Source of the DNA: Falciphora oryzae
Taxonomy: Eukaryota; Ascomycota; Sordariomycetes; Magnaporthales; Magnaporthaceae
Reading direction: 5' to 3'
Assembly (NCBI GenBank): GCA_000733355.1
Contig: JNVV01000007.1
Location: 54,058 to 118,057, forward strand
Length of the DNA stretch: 64,000 nucleotides
Numbering within the stretch: the first letter of the stretch is position 1; each line of letters starts with the position of its first letter. Under the pieces are notes generated by a model. The model saw nothing but the letters and a program-made list of their open reading frames with translations. It was not told where the DNA came from and did no database searches. The position numbers and the translations under genes are program-made. Below are positions 22,586 to 35,500 of this stretch, in pieces.

Positions 22586-25151
22586 CTCGTCGTTCTTCGG
22601 CTACGGAAACGGCAAGCTATTTGGTGTAAAGTTGGCTTGATATATTAGGTAGGCGGCCTGTTCTCGTCCGGTTGTGTGAGCTAGGTGGTGGTGGAGGAGG
22701 TTAGAAGTGGCGGGGTCGAGACAGGGTATGCGCTCAAAAAAGGGAGCACTGCAGTTGGGACGGAATCACTGTTAGCAGACCATTGATACTGAGAGAGCGC
22801 CTGCGGCGGTTCCCGGAGGCGGGCAGACGTGAGGTGCTGTGCTGAGAGGCGATTGACGTAATGCATGGGTGGAGGCTGGTGAATCAACTGTACGACGTGC
22901 GCACAGAGGGGGAGCTCTTTGGAGGGGTACACACCATCTGGGTGACGCAACGTTGGACCAAGCCAAGATCGATGGTGGGATGGGACGTACCGCAAGATTA
23001 AGACCAGCAGGAGCCGGCGGCAGCAGTCAGTCTGGTGTTGAGTTGACGACGGCAACACAGCTCGAGAAAACGAAACCAGGAGAACGGAAGACCCGACGGC
23101 GACGAGGCAGGCCCCGACCTATTAATTACGCTTTCCCAGGGAGCTCCCTCCTCCTGCGTGTCCGCCTACCCACCGCAGAGGTCCAGTTCACGAGCTTTCT
23201 CCCCGCAAAACAAGCGGATTTGGTTCCACACAGTATACAGAGACGTCTCTCCAGGAGACCAGAAAGACCAAGACACGCGGTAAGGCTCGAAGGAGCGCGT
23301 TAGGCGAGCTCAGCAGCATGTACCTGGTACAAGCAAGCCTATCTATCGTCTCGTCAACGCGACGGGAAAAGCAGCCGAAGAAGAAAAATGTCGAAAAGGC
23401 GGCCCAGGTGTCGGGTGTGATCCAACAAATCCCAGAATTAGCAAATGTGGGTTTGGGCGGGCCAACCTTCCCTGGCTGCGATGCTATCGAAAGCCCCTGA
23501 ACTTTTTTTCAGACGCGCCAGACGATATCGGATACCTTCATCTTATGTTGCCTGGATTTCTCTCTGGTTCCGCCGGAGCTGAAAACAACCCGGTCAGTGT
23601 GAACTACCTTCCTCTCCTTATCTCTTTGCTCTTTTTGCTTTTGTTTTTTTTTCCTCTCTTCCTGTATGCGCGGGAGTCAGGATCTTTCAGCCCTTCCCAT
23701 CTTTCACATTTCGTTATCAACGCACGGAGCAACCAGTCGTCGCAAACCAGCATCGACTAGGTAGGTGGTTGATCCTTGCACGTAGACGGTGGCCGAATTA
23801 GTTCCAAGGGAGACAAGTGCGCAGAAAGGCCGTCTTGGCAGATATCCCAGAAGGTACAGATAACTTGCCAGTATAAGATTCTTCCGTGAAAGAGGTGACT
23901 GTGTGCGGCTTTTTTTTTCTTCTTCTTCTTCTTCTTCTTCTTGGTAGCATATTTCTCCTTCTGGCGTCCCACAGGAAAACGGACCGAGTCCCATTCCGCG
24001 ATAACTTTACGGGTTGGCGATATTGCCTGCTTGTGATTCCAGCTTCTTCAGCTGTAGCCATGCCCAATTCTATCGACCCAGCTGCGCAAGCCTATCCGCG
24101 CGTCTTGGATAAACCTAAACCCAGGCGCGGCACATATCCCTGGCTGGCCTGGAACCCGGAAATACGGTGTAAATAGTCTAATCGGATTGTTGCCCAAGCC
24201 GGTGAGCACAGGGCAGCTGTCATTACCAATAGCCTGTGCTGCCAGATGCACACTACCCCGGTCCGCGCTGGGTTGGTGCATCCATCTGTGCAGCTCCGAC
24301 AGCAATCTTTGGCATCCATCGAGCCGCCACCTGTGCCCCAGGCCCGCCCAGATTCGTTGGGCACAACCGCTACGGTTGCCATCTCCGCCAAATCAAACCA
24401 CAGAAGCCCAGGCACGTGTTTCTTCGTGTCAAACTCTCTCATCGCAGCGCAGAGCTTTTCTTCTCTTTTATCAGCTTCCTCAACCGGTTCAACCCGGCCA
24501 CCCATCCCATCTCAATTTTCGTCTCGGGATTATGTGGCGACGCCAAACCCCAGAGCCCGGTCCCGGCATTGGCTTCGGAATATTTCCCATCACTTTTCCA
24601 GGCGGTCAACCCAGACGAGGGTGCATACGTAGGCGGTACGGCGGTACCTCCAGCTGGAGCCAGGGCGTTCGTCCGGTCAACCAACGACCATTAGGAGACC
24701 CCCGACCGTGTCCAATGGCTTGAGTGGATGGGTTGGTTGCCCCTGAATGCGCGGGAGTGGGCGGCGTCCACACAGTACAACCCCAGGCAGCCCCTGGTAC
24801 TGTGTGCTCCAATGTACCCGCTCCAGAAAAGCTTGCACACCCAAGTCTACGGTCAATGCCGGCGCACCAGGAGATGGGCAAGCAAAAACGGAGGAACACC
24901 CATGAACAGATAGCACGAGGGCGTCGTAGTGAGACTGATACTTATGCATCCGTATATACACTCAGGGGCTTTACACACGTAGCACCAAATACGTTAGTTC
25001 CGACTCGGCATATGGGCGGACTCCCTGGCATGGAAATTCCGAAAAGAACTGTGGCCGATAAGCACATCCGCTACTCTACGAATCCCTCCTCAACCGTCGT
25101 CCCACGTCCACATTTCTAGAGTCGAATCGATATCTCTCAACCACTTTCCCA
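22586..25151. other. Divergent intergenic region, UGP1 and GIG1-like promoters
   Basis: About 2.57 kb upstream of both UGP1 (minus) and the DUF3605 gene (plus). It contains a T run and a ttc microsatellite (about 23911-23941) and several pyrimidine-rich tracts, which fit promoters and leaders. Open frames up to 178 codons show no recognisable product. No RNA gene was seen. Confidence 0.55.
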
Positions 25152-25897
25152 ATGGGAAGCACCGATCATGCTCCCCTGCCGTACTGGCAAGTCAACGTCC
25201 CCGAGGAGCTTCGGTTGCCCGAGTGCCCCGACTTCTTGCTCTCGCTATCCGAAAAAGACCGTGGAATCATCAGTACGCCAGACTCGGACTATGTCCTAGA
25301 TACCTGGGAGGATGTCAGGAAGAGGATCGAACTCAACAGGCTCGACCTTTTCCAGAGGAAACCCTCGGATCTACGGCGCTATCTGGAGTACACTTGGGGA
25401 CTGAAACGGGACCACGGAAGCGTCATGAATTTCATTCTCTCTCAGAGGTTGGCGTGGGAGTCGCCTATAGTTTCCAAGGGCAGCGCCCCTTTCGAGCACC
25501 CAGACGACGTCAAGATCCTTCTCAATGACTGGCCGTATGGTATCGACAGCCGGATCGTCCACCTAGTCGTTTGGACTCGCTTCGAGCTCGACGACGACCC
25601 GAACACAGGCGACCTCACGGACAGGGCGAGGGCAGAAATTGACGCCTTTGTCGATAAGACCTTCTCTCTAGCCGTGCCCCGAGACCAGGTAAGGGATTCA
25701 ACCCGTGAGTCTCGGTAGTAGCGAGCGATTCCGTGTTATTGATGCTGGCTGGCAACTAGTACATCTGGTTCAAGAACTGGAAGTCCCTGAAATCAGTTCA
25801 TGCCGTTGAACACTTTCACGTGATGCTCTTCGACCCGGACCCCCAGTTCGTCAGCCAAATCACCAACGGCGATGTCCCTCTCGGCAAGAAAACCTAG
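25152..25897 (+). CDS. DUF3605 protein (GlcNAc-induced protein 1/Gig1-like)
   Basis: Exons are 25152-25688 and 25760-25897; the protein is 224 residues and soluble, with no signal peptide. It is a recognisable DUF3605 member: an N-terminal region [20 protein letters not shown], a central [20 protein letters not shown], a conserved [20 protein letters not shown] and, across the intron, a [20 protein letters not shown] region ending in the LFDPDP stretch. The His/Trp-rich C-terminal part is the best conserved in the family. A Candida albicans member, GIG1, is induced by N-acetylglucosamine and affects nikkomycin Z sensitivity, which hints at chitin or amino-sugar metabolism; no reaction is known. 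The stop lies 48 nt from the stop of the convergent FolB gene. Confidence 0.85.
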
Positions 25898-25945
25898 AAG
25901 TCAAAAGGCAGAAGCTGCAGTTGAGGGCTTACAGCTCGGCCGGGC

Positions 25946-27005
25946 TTAGTCTTGACCGCTGTGAATATCATGCGGGCCTCCAGCACCGGCCCGGATTTCC
26001 ACCGATGGTGCGTCCGCGAAGGGGACCGCAGTGGGCTTCTCCATGGATATCTTGATCTGCCAGCCGAGAGGGCCCGAATATGTCTGAGTCGGAAGTGGCT
26101 TGAAGTCTGATATTATCATGCACGCGAGGTACGACCCGAGAGCCTCGAGAGTCTCAAATGCCGATTCTCCGATTGTCTGTAGTTACTAGGTTAGCATATC
26201 GCGTCGAGACAAGCGAGGGGACAGAGAAGGAAGAATGTGCCCGCTCCCCAGGCCGTTGCCACCCGGCAAGAGTGAATACCTTTACAGCGAGTGCCTCGAG
26301 CGCGGTATACACATCGGGCGCGTAGTCGAACTTGTCGATCTCGATATCCGCGACTACGAACTGCTTGGCGAGCCTCTCGTTCGGGTTCACGCCAATGAGC
26401 GTCGGCACGCGTAGGCCCTGTAGGCGCAGGCAGATGCCGAATATGGCCGTTCTCGGCAGAGTTCCATCTTGCCCGAACACGCTGGCCGCGGTCAGGCTCA
26501 CGCCGTCGCCCAGCAGAGACGCCTTGGGCAGCGTGACTGTGACGGACATCGACCGCACCCTTGATGTGCCCAGAAGCGGGGCCTTGTCCCCAGTGTGCGA
26601 CGCCGAGCGGGCGCCGTCGATGGTGAGACCGGTCAGGCTTGACCATATCGTCTCCAGCACGCCCCTGAGGCTTTTGTCGTCGTCGGCGCCGGCAGACTCG
26701 GCGTCCTGGCGGGGCGGCTGCTGATAGCGCTCCAGGCTGGCCAGGATGGCCTTGCTCAGGATCCCGTAGTGCACCGTGTCGGCGGCGACCTTGTCGGCGG
26801 CCGAGGACGCCTCGAAGGGGTCGCGCAGCGAAACCTCTACCGAGACGAGGAGGGGCTGGGCCTTGGCAGCCCGGCCCCATGCGTCATGCGCGGCGTGCAC
26901 CGTCGCCTGCAGGTTGCGGACGCGTACCACGGCGAAGGGCTCGCCGGCTGCGGCGCTGACCTGCCAGGAGCTGCGGATGCGGCCTTCCAGGGGTTGGTGC
27001 TCCAT
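25946..27005 (-). CDS. Stand-alone tandem dihydroneopterin aldolase (FolB) protein
   Basis: Exons (minus) are 27005-26280 and 26176-25946; the protein is 318 residues. Two FolB-like halves are visible. The first (about 22-175) starts FAVVRVRNLQATVHAAHDAW, the second (about 190-310) has LRVPTLIGVNPNERLAKQFV and, across the intron, TIGESAFETLEALGSYLA followed by GWQIKISMEKP. FolB proteins cleave dihydroneopterin in folate synthesis. Fungal Fol1 has the same tandem arrangement but continues into HPPK and DHPS domains, which are absent here since the frame ends at TAA 25946-25948. It may therefore be a paralogue with another pterin role. The intron donor gtattc is weak but the join is clean. Active-site residues cannot be assigned with certainty by eye. 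Confidence 0.8.
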
Positions 27006-29513
27006 GGCTTCTTGTCTTTACCGATGTCTCTCACTCGTGTTTTTTCTTTCTTGGGATATTTTGGCGGAATGGCGGATGAGCTGAAGACAGTGCACAAAAT
27101 CGCGGAACCAGTGGTTGTGTTCGAATTACTCAGAGTAGGCGATAGCCATCTCTAGCATGCTGTCAGAGCACGCAGCTCAGCAAACACACATTGGGGTATC
27201 TAAAGTTTGTTATTGTCAATCATTGATGCCTTTCTCAGGTTTCCCAGGGTTATGTAAACTGTTCAGACGAACCCCACCAGAGCTGTCTTGTCGGTAACAG
27301 AGCTCACTGTGTTAGGAATGGCGAACAGCCAGGCTGCGCAAGCATAATCACATCGATGTTTTTTTTTTTTTTCACACTACCACTTACAGACTTACAGCAT
27401 ATGCCAGACAGCACAGACAGCCGGAATATGTTGTGGAAGGCGTGACGTGTCTTGAGAAAGTCAATGATCCCGATCCAAGAACAACAACGTTATATGCAGC
27501 GCTGCAAGATCTGTGGATGTCACGGATTGTGGCTGATCATACCAATCACAATCACTTCGGATACGCTACGGCCATGGCGGGGACGGGCTGGGCAGTCAAC
27601 CCTACAAGTCCTCTATGGTTGCAAGAAATCTCTACCGACGTCAAGCGGTGGAAGGTTATACTGCATGTAGATGCCGGTAGTGCTGTTTGCGTTTGAGTCA
27701 GGGCTCCCTGTCCATCTGCCTAAGTACCGATATAGCGGTACCGGGGTGGCAAGCGAGGGAATAATGATGGCGAACCGGCGGGGAGAGGTGACGAAGTTCG
27801 TCGGGATTGCACGGGCTCCTCATTTTATGGTTGGTGGTGTGGCCAGGCGTGGGAGCAGATGGCGAATGAACAAGAGACCAATGATGCGAGTGTGAATGCC
27901 AAGAGACCGGCTGACGTGCGTAGCATCCGTCTTGGGTCTGGTATGTTCTGTGACTGCGGGCACGTGGATATGACTGCTGCCAGTCTCCCCGACTCCATCG
28001 CGGACAGGGCCGATTGGGAATAGTCGAGTTGGAGGCCGGGTTGTTAGAGTTGAGATAGGGCGAATCAGGCATCCAAAGTCACCTCATGAAAAAGAACATG
28101 GCAAATTGGCTAGTGGAGAGAACTTGATTCGCCTTCGGCACATGCATTCGCCCCCAGTTTATGCATGCATGATACTGGAACCCTAATTTCGTTGCGTGGA
28201 CAGGATTGGAAGAGGAGACAAAAAAAAAAAGGCTGTGGAGCACCCGGCATCAGCATCGCAAACGACGTTGTTGGCTGAGGCCTGGCAGCCTGAGTTGGGT
28301 TCCATGATCGAACAATTTGATTTGGTCCTTGTCCAGGCGGTCAGCCCGCAGCAGGCCTCTGTGGTGCAGCGTTGTGGGATGAAGCTGGTGGCTCTGTGCG
28401 CCGACTCTGGCGTCTCAGATTGATAGATGGGGGATGCATGTCTCCAAGTCCAGCCGTTGACGGAGCGACGGGTCGATCTGCGAGATGTCCAGACATCTGG
28501 CCGTGCTGACCCTCAAAGTATGGATCCCTTGGCATCTGAGGTAGGTATGGATGACGGGTGTTTCCCGTCACTGGAAGCGAGCTTGGTGATTGGATTGGTA
28601 GCGCAGCTGGGCTCTTCCTCGAGCCGCGAGTATCTGGCATTCAGCTGGAGCATGGACTTGTAATTACATGCATCCCCCGGAGCAGAGAGGGGCAGGGAGC
28701 CTGGGTCAGGGTCTTCGGGCGATCAGATATCACGGCCTTCTGCTTGGCTAGCGTGGGACACATCTGTCGTCTTGCGGCTGCCTATCAGCAGATACCCAGA
28801 GGCTGCTTATCCCCCAAGAGGCTCGCGGAGGCCCGAGAGGTGGAGGAAGCAATTCGCGGCGAGCAATTGAGGATGCAACACGTGGTTGGCATCCACTCTG
28901 TGTCTCGCGGCCTGAGCGGTTGCGTGCAGCACTGGACGATTTGGCTGCCCGTATGTGCGCGCGTGGGTGCGTCGCCCAGAGATGAGAAGGGGGCATGAGA
29001 GCTGAAAATGGGTTCGACGACGGCCCGTCATTGGCTGTGTGGCTGTAGCGCACTGCATGCTGCCTGCACCAGCCCGGCAGCGACATTGAGCGTGAGCGGC
29101 CCAGCCACCCGTGCGCTCTGGGCAACCAAGGAAGGAGGTCCAGTCTCCTTGGTCGGGCCCAGCCCCCTCCCGTGCCCCCTCCCGCCTGGGGGCAACCCTG
29201 CCGGAGCTCGCAATCTGGGCTCCAGACCGCCTGCTCCTCCACGAACTTGCTAATTGGAGCTGCGATTGAGGCTGGCAGCCCGCAGCGCAATCATTCCCGG
29301 CCGTAAACATACAGGACAATAACATTGTTCTGGTATGTTGGGAGCGCTGGTGATGGTGACGTTCGAAGTCCAGATCGCGCCCTGAAAAACAAAGACTACC
29401 CTCTCGGATCGGCCTCTGGGTTTCCGTCGCAAATGGTGCGCGCGACGGAAGACGCCGAGCCCAGTTTTGCCGCCTGAACGCAAAACAAAACAAAGCGAGC
29501 GCCAGCCGACGCG
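27006..29513. other. Divergent intergenic region upstream of the giant gene
   Basis: About 2.5 kb between the FolB start (minus) and the giant-gene start (plus). A T14 run lies at about 27359-27372. The rest has short, unrelated open frames and no recognisable product or RNA. The length fits a large promoter for the giant gene. Confidence 0.55.
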
Positions 29514-32500
29514 ATGGGGGACCATCACCGGCGCCGGAGCCCCGAGAGCTCCCGGCGCAGACGGCGTGCGAGACAACATTCCTACGAGACGGCCTCGGCC
29601 GCCCCCGCGCCCGACAACATGGCGCCGCCGACCGTCGCCTCCCCCAGTCAGTCTGCGTACCAGCAGCAGCCACCACCACCACAGCAGCAATACCAGCAGT
29701 ACCAGTCACAACCGCAGTATCAGCAGTGCCCTTCCCAACAGTATCCTCCTGCGCAGCAATACCCTCCTCCTCCCCACCAATACCCCCCTGCGCAGCAATA
29801 CTCGTCTCCTCAGCAGAATTATCCTGCCCAACCGTACGCTCCTCAGCAGCAGTACACTCCCCAGCCGCAGTATGCGCAGCATCAGTACACTCCACAGCCG
29901 TACTCGCCGCATCATCATGTGCCCCTGCAGCAAGCCCTTCCTCAGCCCGTCCCGTCGCGTCCACGCGCCCGCGATTCGAGCTCCGACCTGTCCGAGTCAT
30001 CCTCCACCTCTGAGTCACTTCTGAACATATCTGCCCGCCGGCCGCGAGCCGTCGGCTTCTTCTCCTTCTTTAGCGGACCATCGCCCGAGGCTCAGCGTCG
30101 CAAAGCGGAAAAGAAAAAAAAAAAGAAGAAGAAGGGGCTTCTTCAGTTTGGCAACTCGAGCTCCTCGTCTTTTGAGGAGGCGCTCGCATATGGACGTGGC
30201 TACGTCTCGAGGGATCGGTCCGCCGAGCAGGTATATAACCAACAACAACAGCAGCAGCAGCAGCACTATGGAGCGCCCCACGTCGACCCTTCGAGGCCCT
30301 CGGCGCCCCAGCGAGATAAGACGGACGAGGAGATCTTGGAGATCGGACGGAAGCTGGCTAAGATGGCGAGGGAAGAGAATAGGGAGGATCTCGCCCGCGC
30401 CGGCCGCCGGCCCACGTCGCAGCTTGTCGCCGCCGCCGCCGCCATAAGCAACTTCCGGCGCAAAAACACGGCAGACCGGGCTGACAAGGATAGAGGTATC
30501 GGCTCGTCCAAGCCGGATCGCGAAGATGATGAGTCCGACTGGGAGACGTCGTCCGAGGACGAATTCTCAAGCGAAGACGTCGACATGGGCCTGGCCTACG
30601 GCTCATCTCCCGCCCTGCCTGCATCGGACTTTAGCCAGCCAGGGCCCCGGCCGGCAGAGAGCAAGCCCATGCAGCTGGACTCTCATAAGAGCACCGTCGT
30701 TGACCCCAGCCGGTTTGGGCCCTATAACTCTCTTAGGGGGCTCGTCAATACTCCTTGCGGGTTTGATGATCCCGCCAAGAGGCCGGCCAAGGTCGCCTCC
30801 CCTCGCCAGGACCGGCCTTCTCCGCGTCGGCATCGGCAGACGGCCTCGGTGGAAAGCGCCTCCTTGGAGGGGCGTCCTATGCAGCACGTTTATCCTGCCC
30901 CCACGTCCGATCCAAACAACTTCGACGTTGGCAGGTCTACCCAGCAAAGCTCAGGTTCTCGCCCCGATCCGGTTCCGATCCAGGCGCCCAAGCCCATCAC
31001 GCCCATCTCTTCGCGAGTCTATGAGGCAGATAGGTATAGGGCACCTGAGCCTCGCCGAAGCGATGACCGCAAACGGCAGTCTGATGGCTCCTCTCTCGTC
31101 GGCGCAGCCATCGGGGGTCTGGCCGGCGCTGCTGGGATCGTAGTGGCGGCGAAAATGGCTTCTGACAGCAAGGATGTGCGTGACAAGAGAAGGGAGGAGG
31201 ATGACCGTAAAGAGAAGGATGGTCGTGGAGAGGATCCTCGGGACCGCAGCGATGCTCCTCGGGAGCGCGGCGACGTTCCTCAGGAGCGCAGCGACGTTCC
31301 TCAGTATCGCAACGATGCTCCCGCTAAAGAGGATGAGCGCCGTCAACCTTTGGACGACCGTGAGCGTGCTGGTGATCGTGACCGCCCCCGCCCTGGCCAA
31401 GAGGTCCTCAAGTCCCTCGACGAGAACGCAAAACGTCGTGCCGAGCTGGAGGAGAAGATCCGCATGCTCGAGGCTCGACTCCGTGCGAATGCACCCGACC
31501 ACTCATTCACCCAGGGCGTCCAGCCAGAGCCGGACCGCGAACGGGACAGGGAGCGTGAGCGGCGGCGAAAAGAAAAGGAGCGGAAGGACGTCGTGGTTGA
31601 GCAGCCCGAGGCAGCTCCCACTTCTGCGGTCGCCGAACAGAGGGAGCGACGCCGTGGAGAAGAGCCCAGGGATATCCAACCTGCGGCCAAGAAGTCGGCT
31701 CCATCGAGTGGTTCATACCCAGTAGAACGTCGCGCCAACGATACCGCGGGCCAGGCTTCGTCAGCGCCGCCTGCAGACGACGCATCTGTTGACCCTTTCC
31801 AGTTCCAGGTTGCCGACGATGCCTTCCCGACCCCGCTTCACTCGACGACTCCAATCCGCCCCCTGACTCCAATGGTCAAGACGGTTGAGCGCGAGCCTGA
31901 CTTCTCCAACTTCGACACGTCCAAGTTTATTCTACCCCGTGAACCCCCAAAACAGCCGTCTGATGAGCGACTGAGCCGCCTTGACTCGTTCGAGAAAGGT
32001 GAGCGGGATGCGGAGAGGCGAGAGTCGGATCGTGCGCGCGAAATTGCCGAGGACTCGACTGCCCCGATTCCTGCAGCAGCAATGGCGGCGGCAGCCGCTG
32101 TGCTCGAGCGTCACAACCATCGAGGCCGCAAGGGATCAAGGGGCGCGGAGCCGCAGCCGATCCGCTCTCGCTCGCAGGAGAGACAAGCCGTCAAGGATAG
32201 GGACGCGGTGCAGGAGGAGGCCAACAAGTACTATCGACAGAGCGTTGCGGCCCGGAAGATGGAGGAGGAGACGATCCGCTCCCGCAGCGCCTCTCCAGAC
32301 TCCTCCGTGATTGACAAGTATGACCAGGACGAAGACCCTATCGTTCGCATCGTCACGCCGCCGCAGATGCACCGCAAGGAGAAGAGCATTTTTGAGGGGC
32401 CAAACGCCGATGTCAAGGTCGACAATTTTATCAAGCCCCAAGATCTTGCGAGGTACCGCTTGCCTCGTGAAGAGCGCCTCTCGACCTCGTCTACGACGCC

Positions 32501-35500
32501 GATTTTCTGGTCCAGAGACCCCTCGTGTGAACGCCCGCGACCCATGCTCAACATTGTTTCTCCGACCCCTATCCCGACGCCGTCTCCCGAGAAGCAGCAG
32601 TCGAAGTCGGAGCCGAAGGAGCCAGAACCGGAAGAAGCGAGCGCCGACAAATCGCGGTCTGCGCCCACGGTGGTGCTCAATCAGAGGGGTGAGGTGGTCG
32701 AAGCTCCCAGTGCATTCAAGACCGTGTCCTGGGGCGAGAACGAGACGAAGCATATCGAGTCTGACAGGACCGACCGAACCCCCAGGCACGTCCAAGAGGA
32801 GCCCGGGTCTGAATCGGTAGAGAAGCATAGGTCGGAGTCGGTAGAGGAAGCCAACTCTCGGCCGATAGAGGACCCGAAATCGCCTCCCAAGGAGAAGAAG
32901 AAGAAGAGTGGCTGGGGAATTTTCGCTGCCGCTATAGCAGGGGTTGGCGCTGCTTCGGGCGTGGCCGCAGCAGCCAAAACCGCCTCCGATAAGGGGAAGA
33001 AGGTCGAAGACACCAGGGAGAAGGTCGAAGACACCAGGGAGAAGGTCGAAGACACCAGGCAGAGGATCGAAGACACCAGGGAGCTCCCTGAGTCTGATGC
33101 CACTGAGCGTAGCATCAGCCCATTTGATCCTGAAATCTCTGGCGCGGCCGACGACGGTGACCCTCGTATTCCCGATCCGACGCCGATAAGCCCCCGAGCT
33201 GCTCAGCCTGCGGATGCCTACGACGACGACCTGGGCTTCGCAGCCACTCTGGCGGCTGGTCTGCAGGACAGCGGCTTCGATCCAAATATTGTGATCGACG
33301 ACCCCCAGTACCGAATGCGAGAGTCGTCTGCTGGCTCAAGGGAGCCCCTGAGCGACCCCTACCGTGCCCCGCGCTTTGAGGTGGCCAACGACCTTGACTC
33401 GTATCCTCGCAAACAGCAGACGGATATACCCTCGGCATTCGACTCCGTGACTGATTCGCCTCGTGAGATGGGCTCGTTAGTTGATGAACCTGACACCCCT
33501 CGCAAGTTGAGCAAGAAGGAGCGGCGGAGGCTCGAGAAGGAGCAGGCAGCCAAGGATCAAGAGACGGAGAGTCTTGTGGATGAAGGTCCTGCCAACATTG
33601 CCGTCCCACCAATCAAAGACAAATATGCACCATTTCTGATAGAGGGCGAGTCAACGTTGGTGGACAAGGTCGAAAAGGCCGAACCGGCTGATGTCGTCCT
33701 GGTGGATGAGTGGCCTACGGCCCCTCATATCACACACAAGCTAAAAGAGTCCGAGCCAGTGGATTTTTCTCGTGAGGTTCCTGCTCCTATCGAAGAGCCA
33801 ACGCCACAGCCACCTGTCACTGAGAGAGGACAAATTGTCGACGATGGCTGGGGAGCTCCTACCTTCTCTACTAGGAGCAAGACAAAGAAGAGGAGGGAGA
33901 GCAGCGGCGCACCGACACCAGCCAACACGGAACCAGTCATCCCAGAGGTCATTGCAGCAGAGACTGTAGTGGTGCCTGATGCCCCGGCAGCATTCCACAA
34001 AGAATCCCCAACTGCCTTTCAGCCCGAGCCTCGGGCTGAGTTGAAGAAGGGACTACCTGTGGAAGACACCGATATTTCGGCATGGGGCGACGCGAAGACG
34101 AGTTCTGATTCAAGAGCCATCCCACCAACAGACACAGAGGAGGCTGCAGTGGCCACTGAGACCCCGGCTGGGCCTCAAACTGAGTCTGAGGCCCCAGCCC
34201 CTGCTGAACCCGAGCCTGAGCAGCCGTCAAGTCCCAAGGCCTCGAAAAAGGAGTCCAAAAAGGCATCAAAGAAGGTCGCGCAGCTGGAGGAAGCATCACG
34301 GTCCCTTGATGCTGACCCCGCTCTCCCGATCGAGGCCGCCCGCCCCGAGATTACGGCAGAACAGTCATCAGTGGTGTCAGAGGCGGCGCCGGTGGAGGTC
34401 GCTCCGGTGGCTGATGTACAGCCATTCGAGAGTGTGGAAGTGGCTGACCCATTTGTTGCTCCCCCTGCCGGTTCTCAGCCTGAGCCCGAACCGCCGCTGT
34501 CACCGAAGGCGGCAAAGAAGGAGGGCAAGGGGTCGAAGAAGGCTGCCGCTGAACAGCAGGACCCAGAGACCCCCATCGAACGTGAGCCTGTCTATCCAGA
34601 GCTTGGCATGGATGTAACTTCAGAGCCCATCGAAACTGCCCCTTCAGAGCCCGTTGGAATCGCTCCTTCAGAGCTCATCGGAGCTCCATCGTCAGAGCAA
34701 GCAGCCGACACTGCGATAGTTATCGATGAACCAGTCGAGCCGACGTTTTTGCCCATCGAAGCTTCTGAGACCGTCCAACCTGCGGAAATTATCGAGGCCG
34801 CTCAACCCACGCAGACTATTGAGGCTGTCGAGGCTGTCGAATCTGCTGAGCTTACCAAGCCCCCTGAGGCCCCGGTGGACCCCGAGACTACCGAGACTCC
34901 CAAGGCTACCGAGCTTACACTGGTCTCTGGGGCTATTGCGGCGGGGAGTGAAATTGTGGCCGATCCCTTCTTGGAATCTCAACCAGCGACGCCGACGAAA
35001 AAGAAAGGCAAGAAGGGGAAGAAGTCTGTCTCGAAATTGGACGAGGTAGAGTCCGTCGTCACGTCACCTCAACTAGGTGATCTTGATGACCATGTGGCCG
35101 ATTCTAGCTTTGAATCTCAACCGGCGACCCCCACGAAAAAGAAGGGTAAGAAGGCAAAGAAGACGGCCTCGAAATTAGAGGAGGTGGAGACCATCGTCAC
35201 GTCACCTCAATCAGGTGGTCTTGATGACCAAGGCGTCTCATCATCGCGGGAGCCAGTCGAGACAGCGACCGATATCCCGGCCGACATGCCGACCGAAGCC
35301 GTCACTCCCGCAGCCGAGGTTCTGGCTGATGAGGAGAAGCTGCAAACGGAGGTTGTTGATCCACCAGCCTCCCCTCTCTCTAAAAAGAAGGCCAAGAAGG
35401 CCAAAAAAGCTGCGCTTGCAACACCCAAGGAAGATGAGGCCCCTGCCGTCTTGACGCCCGCAATCGAGGTCGGGCAGGAAAAGCCAGAAACGGAGGGCGA

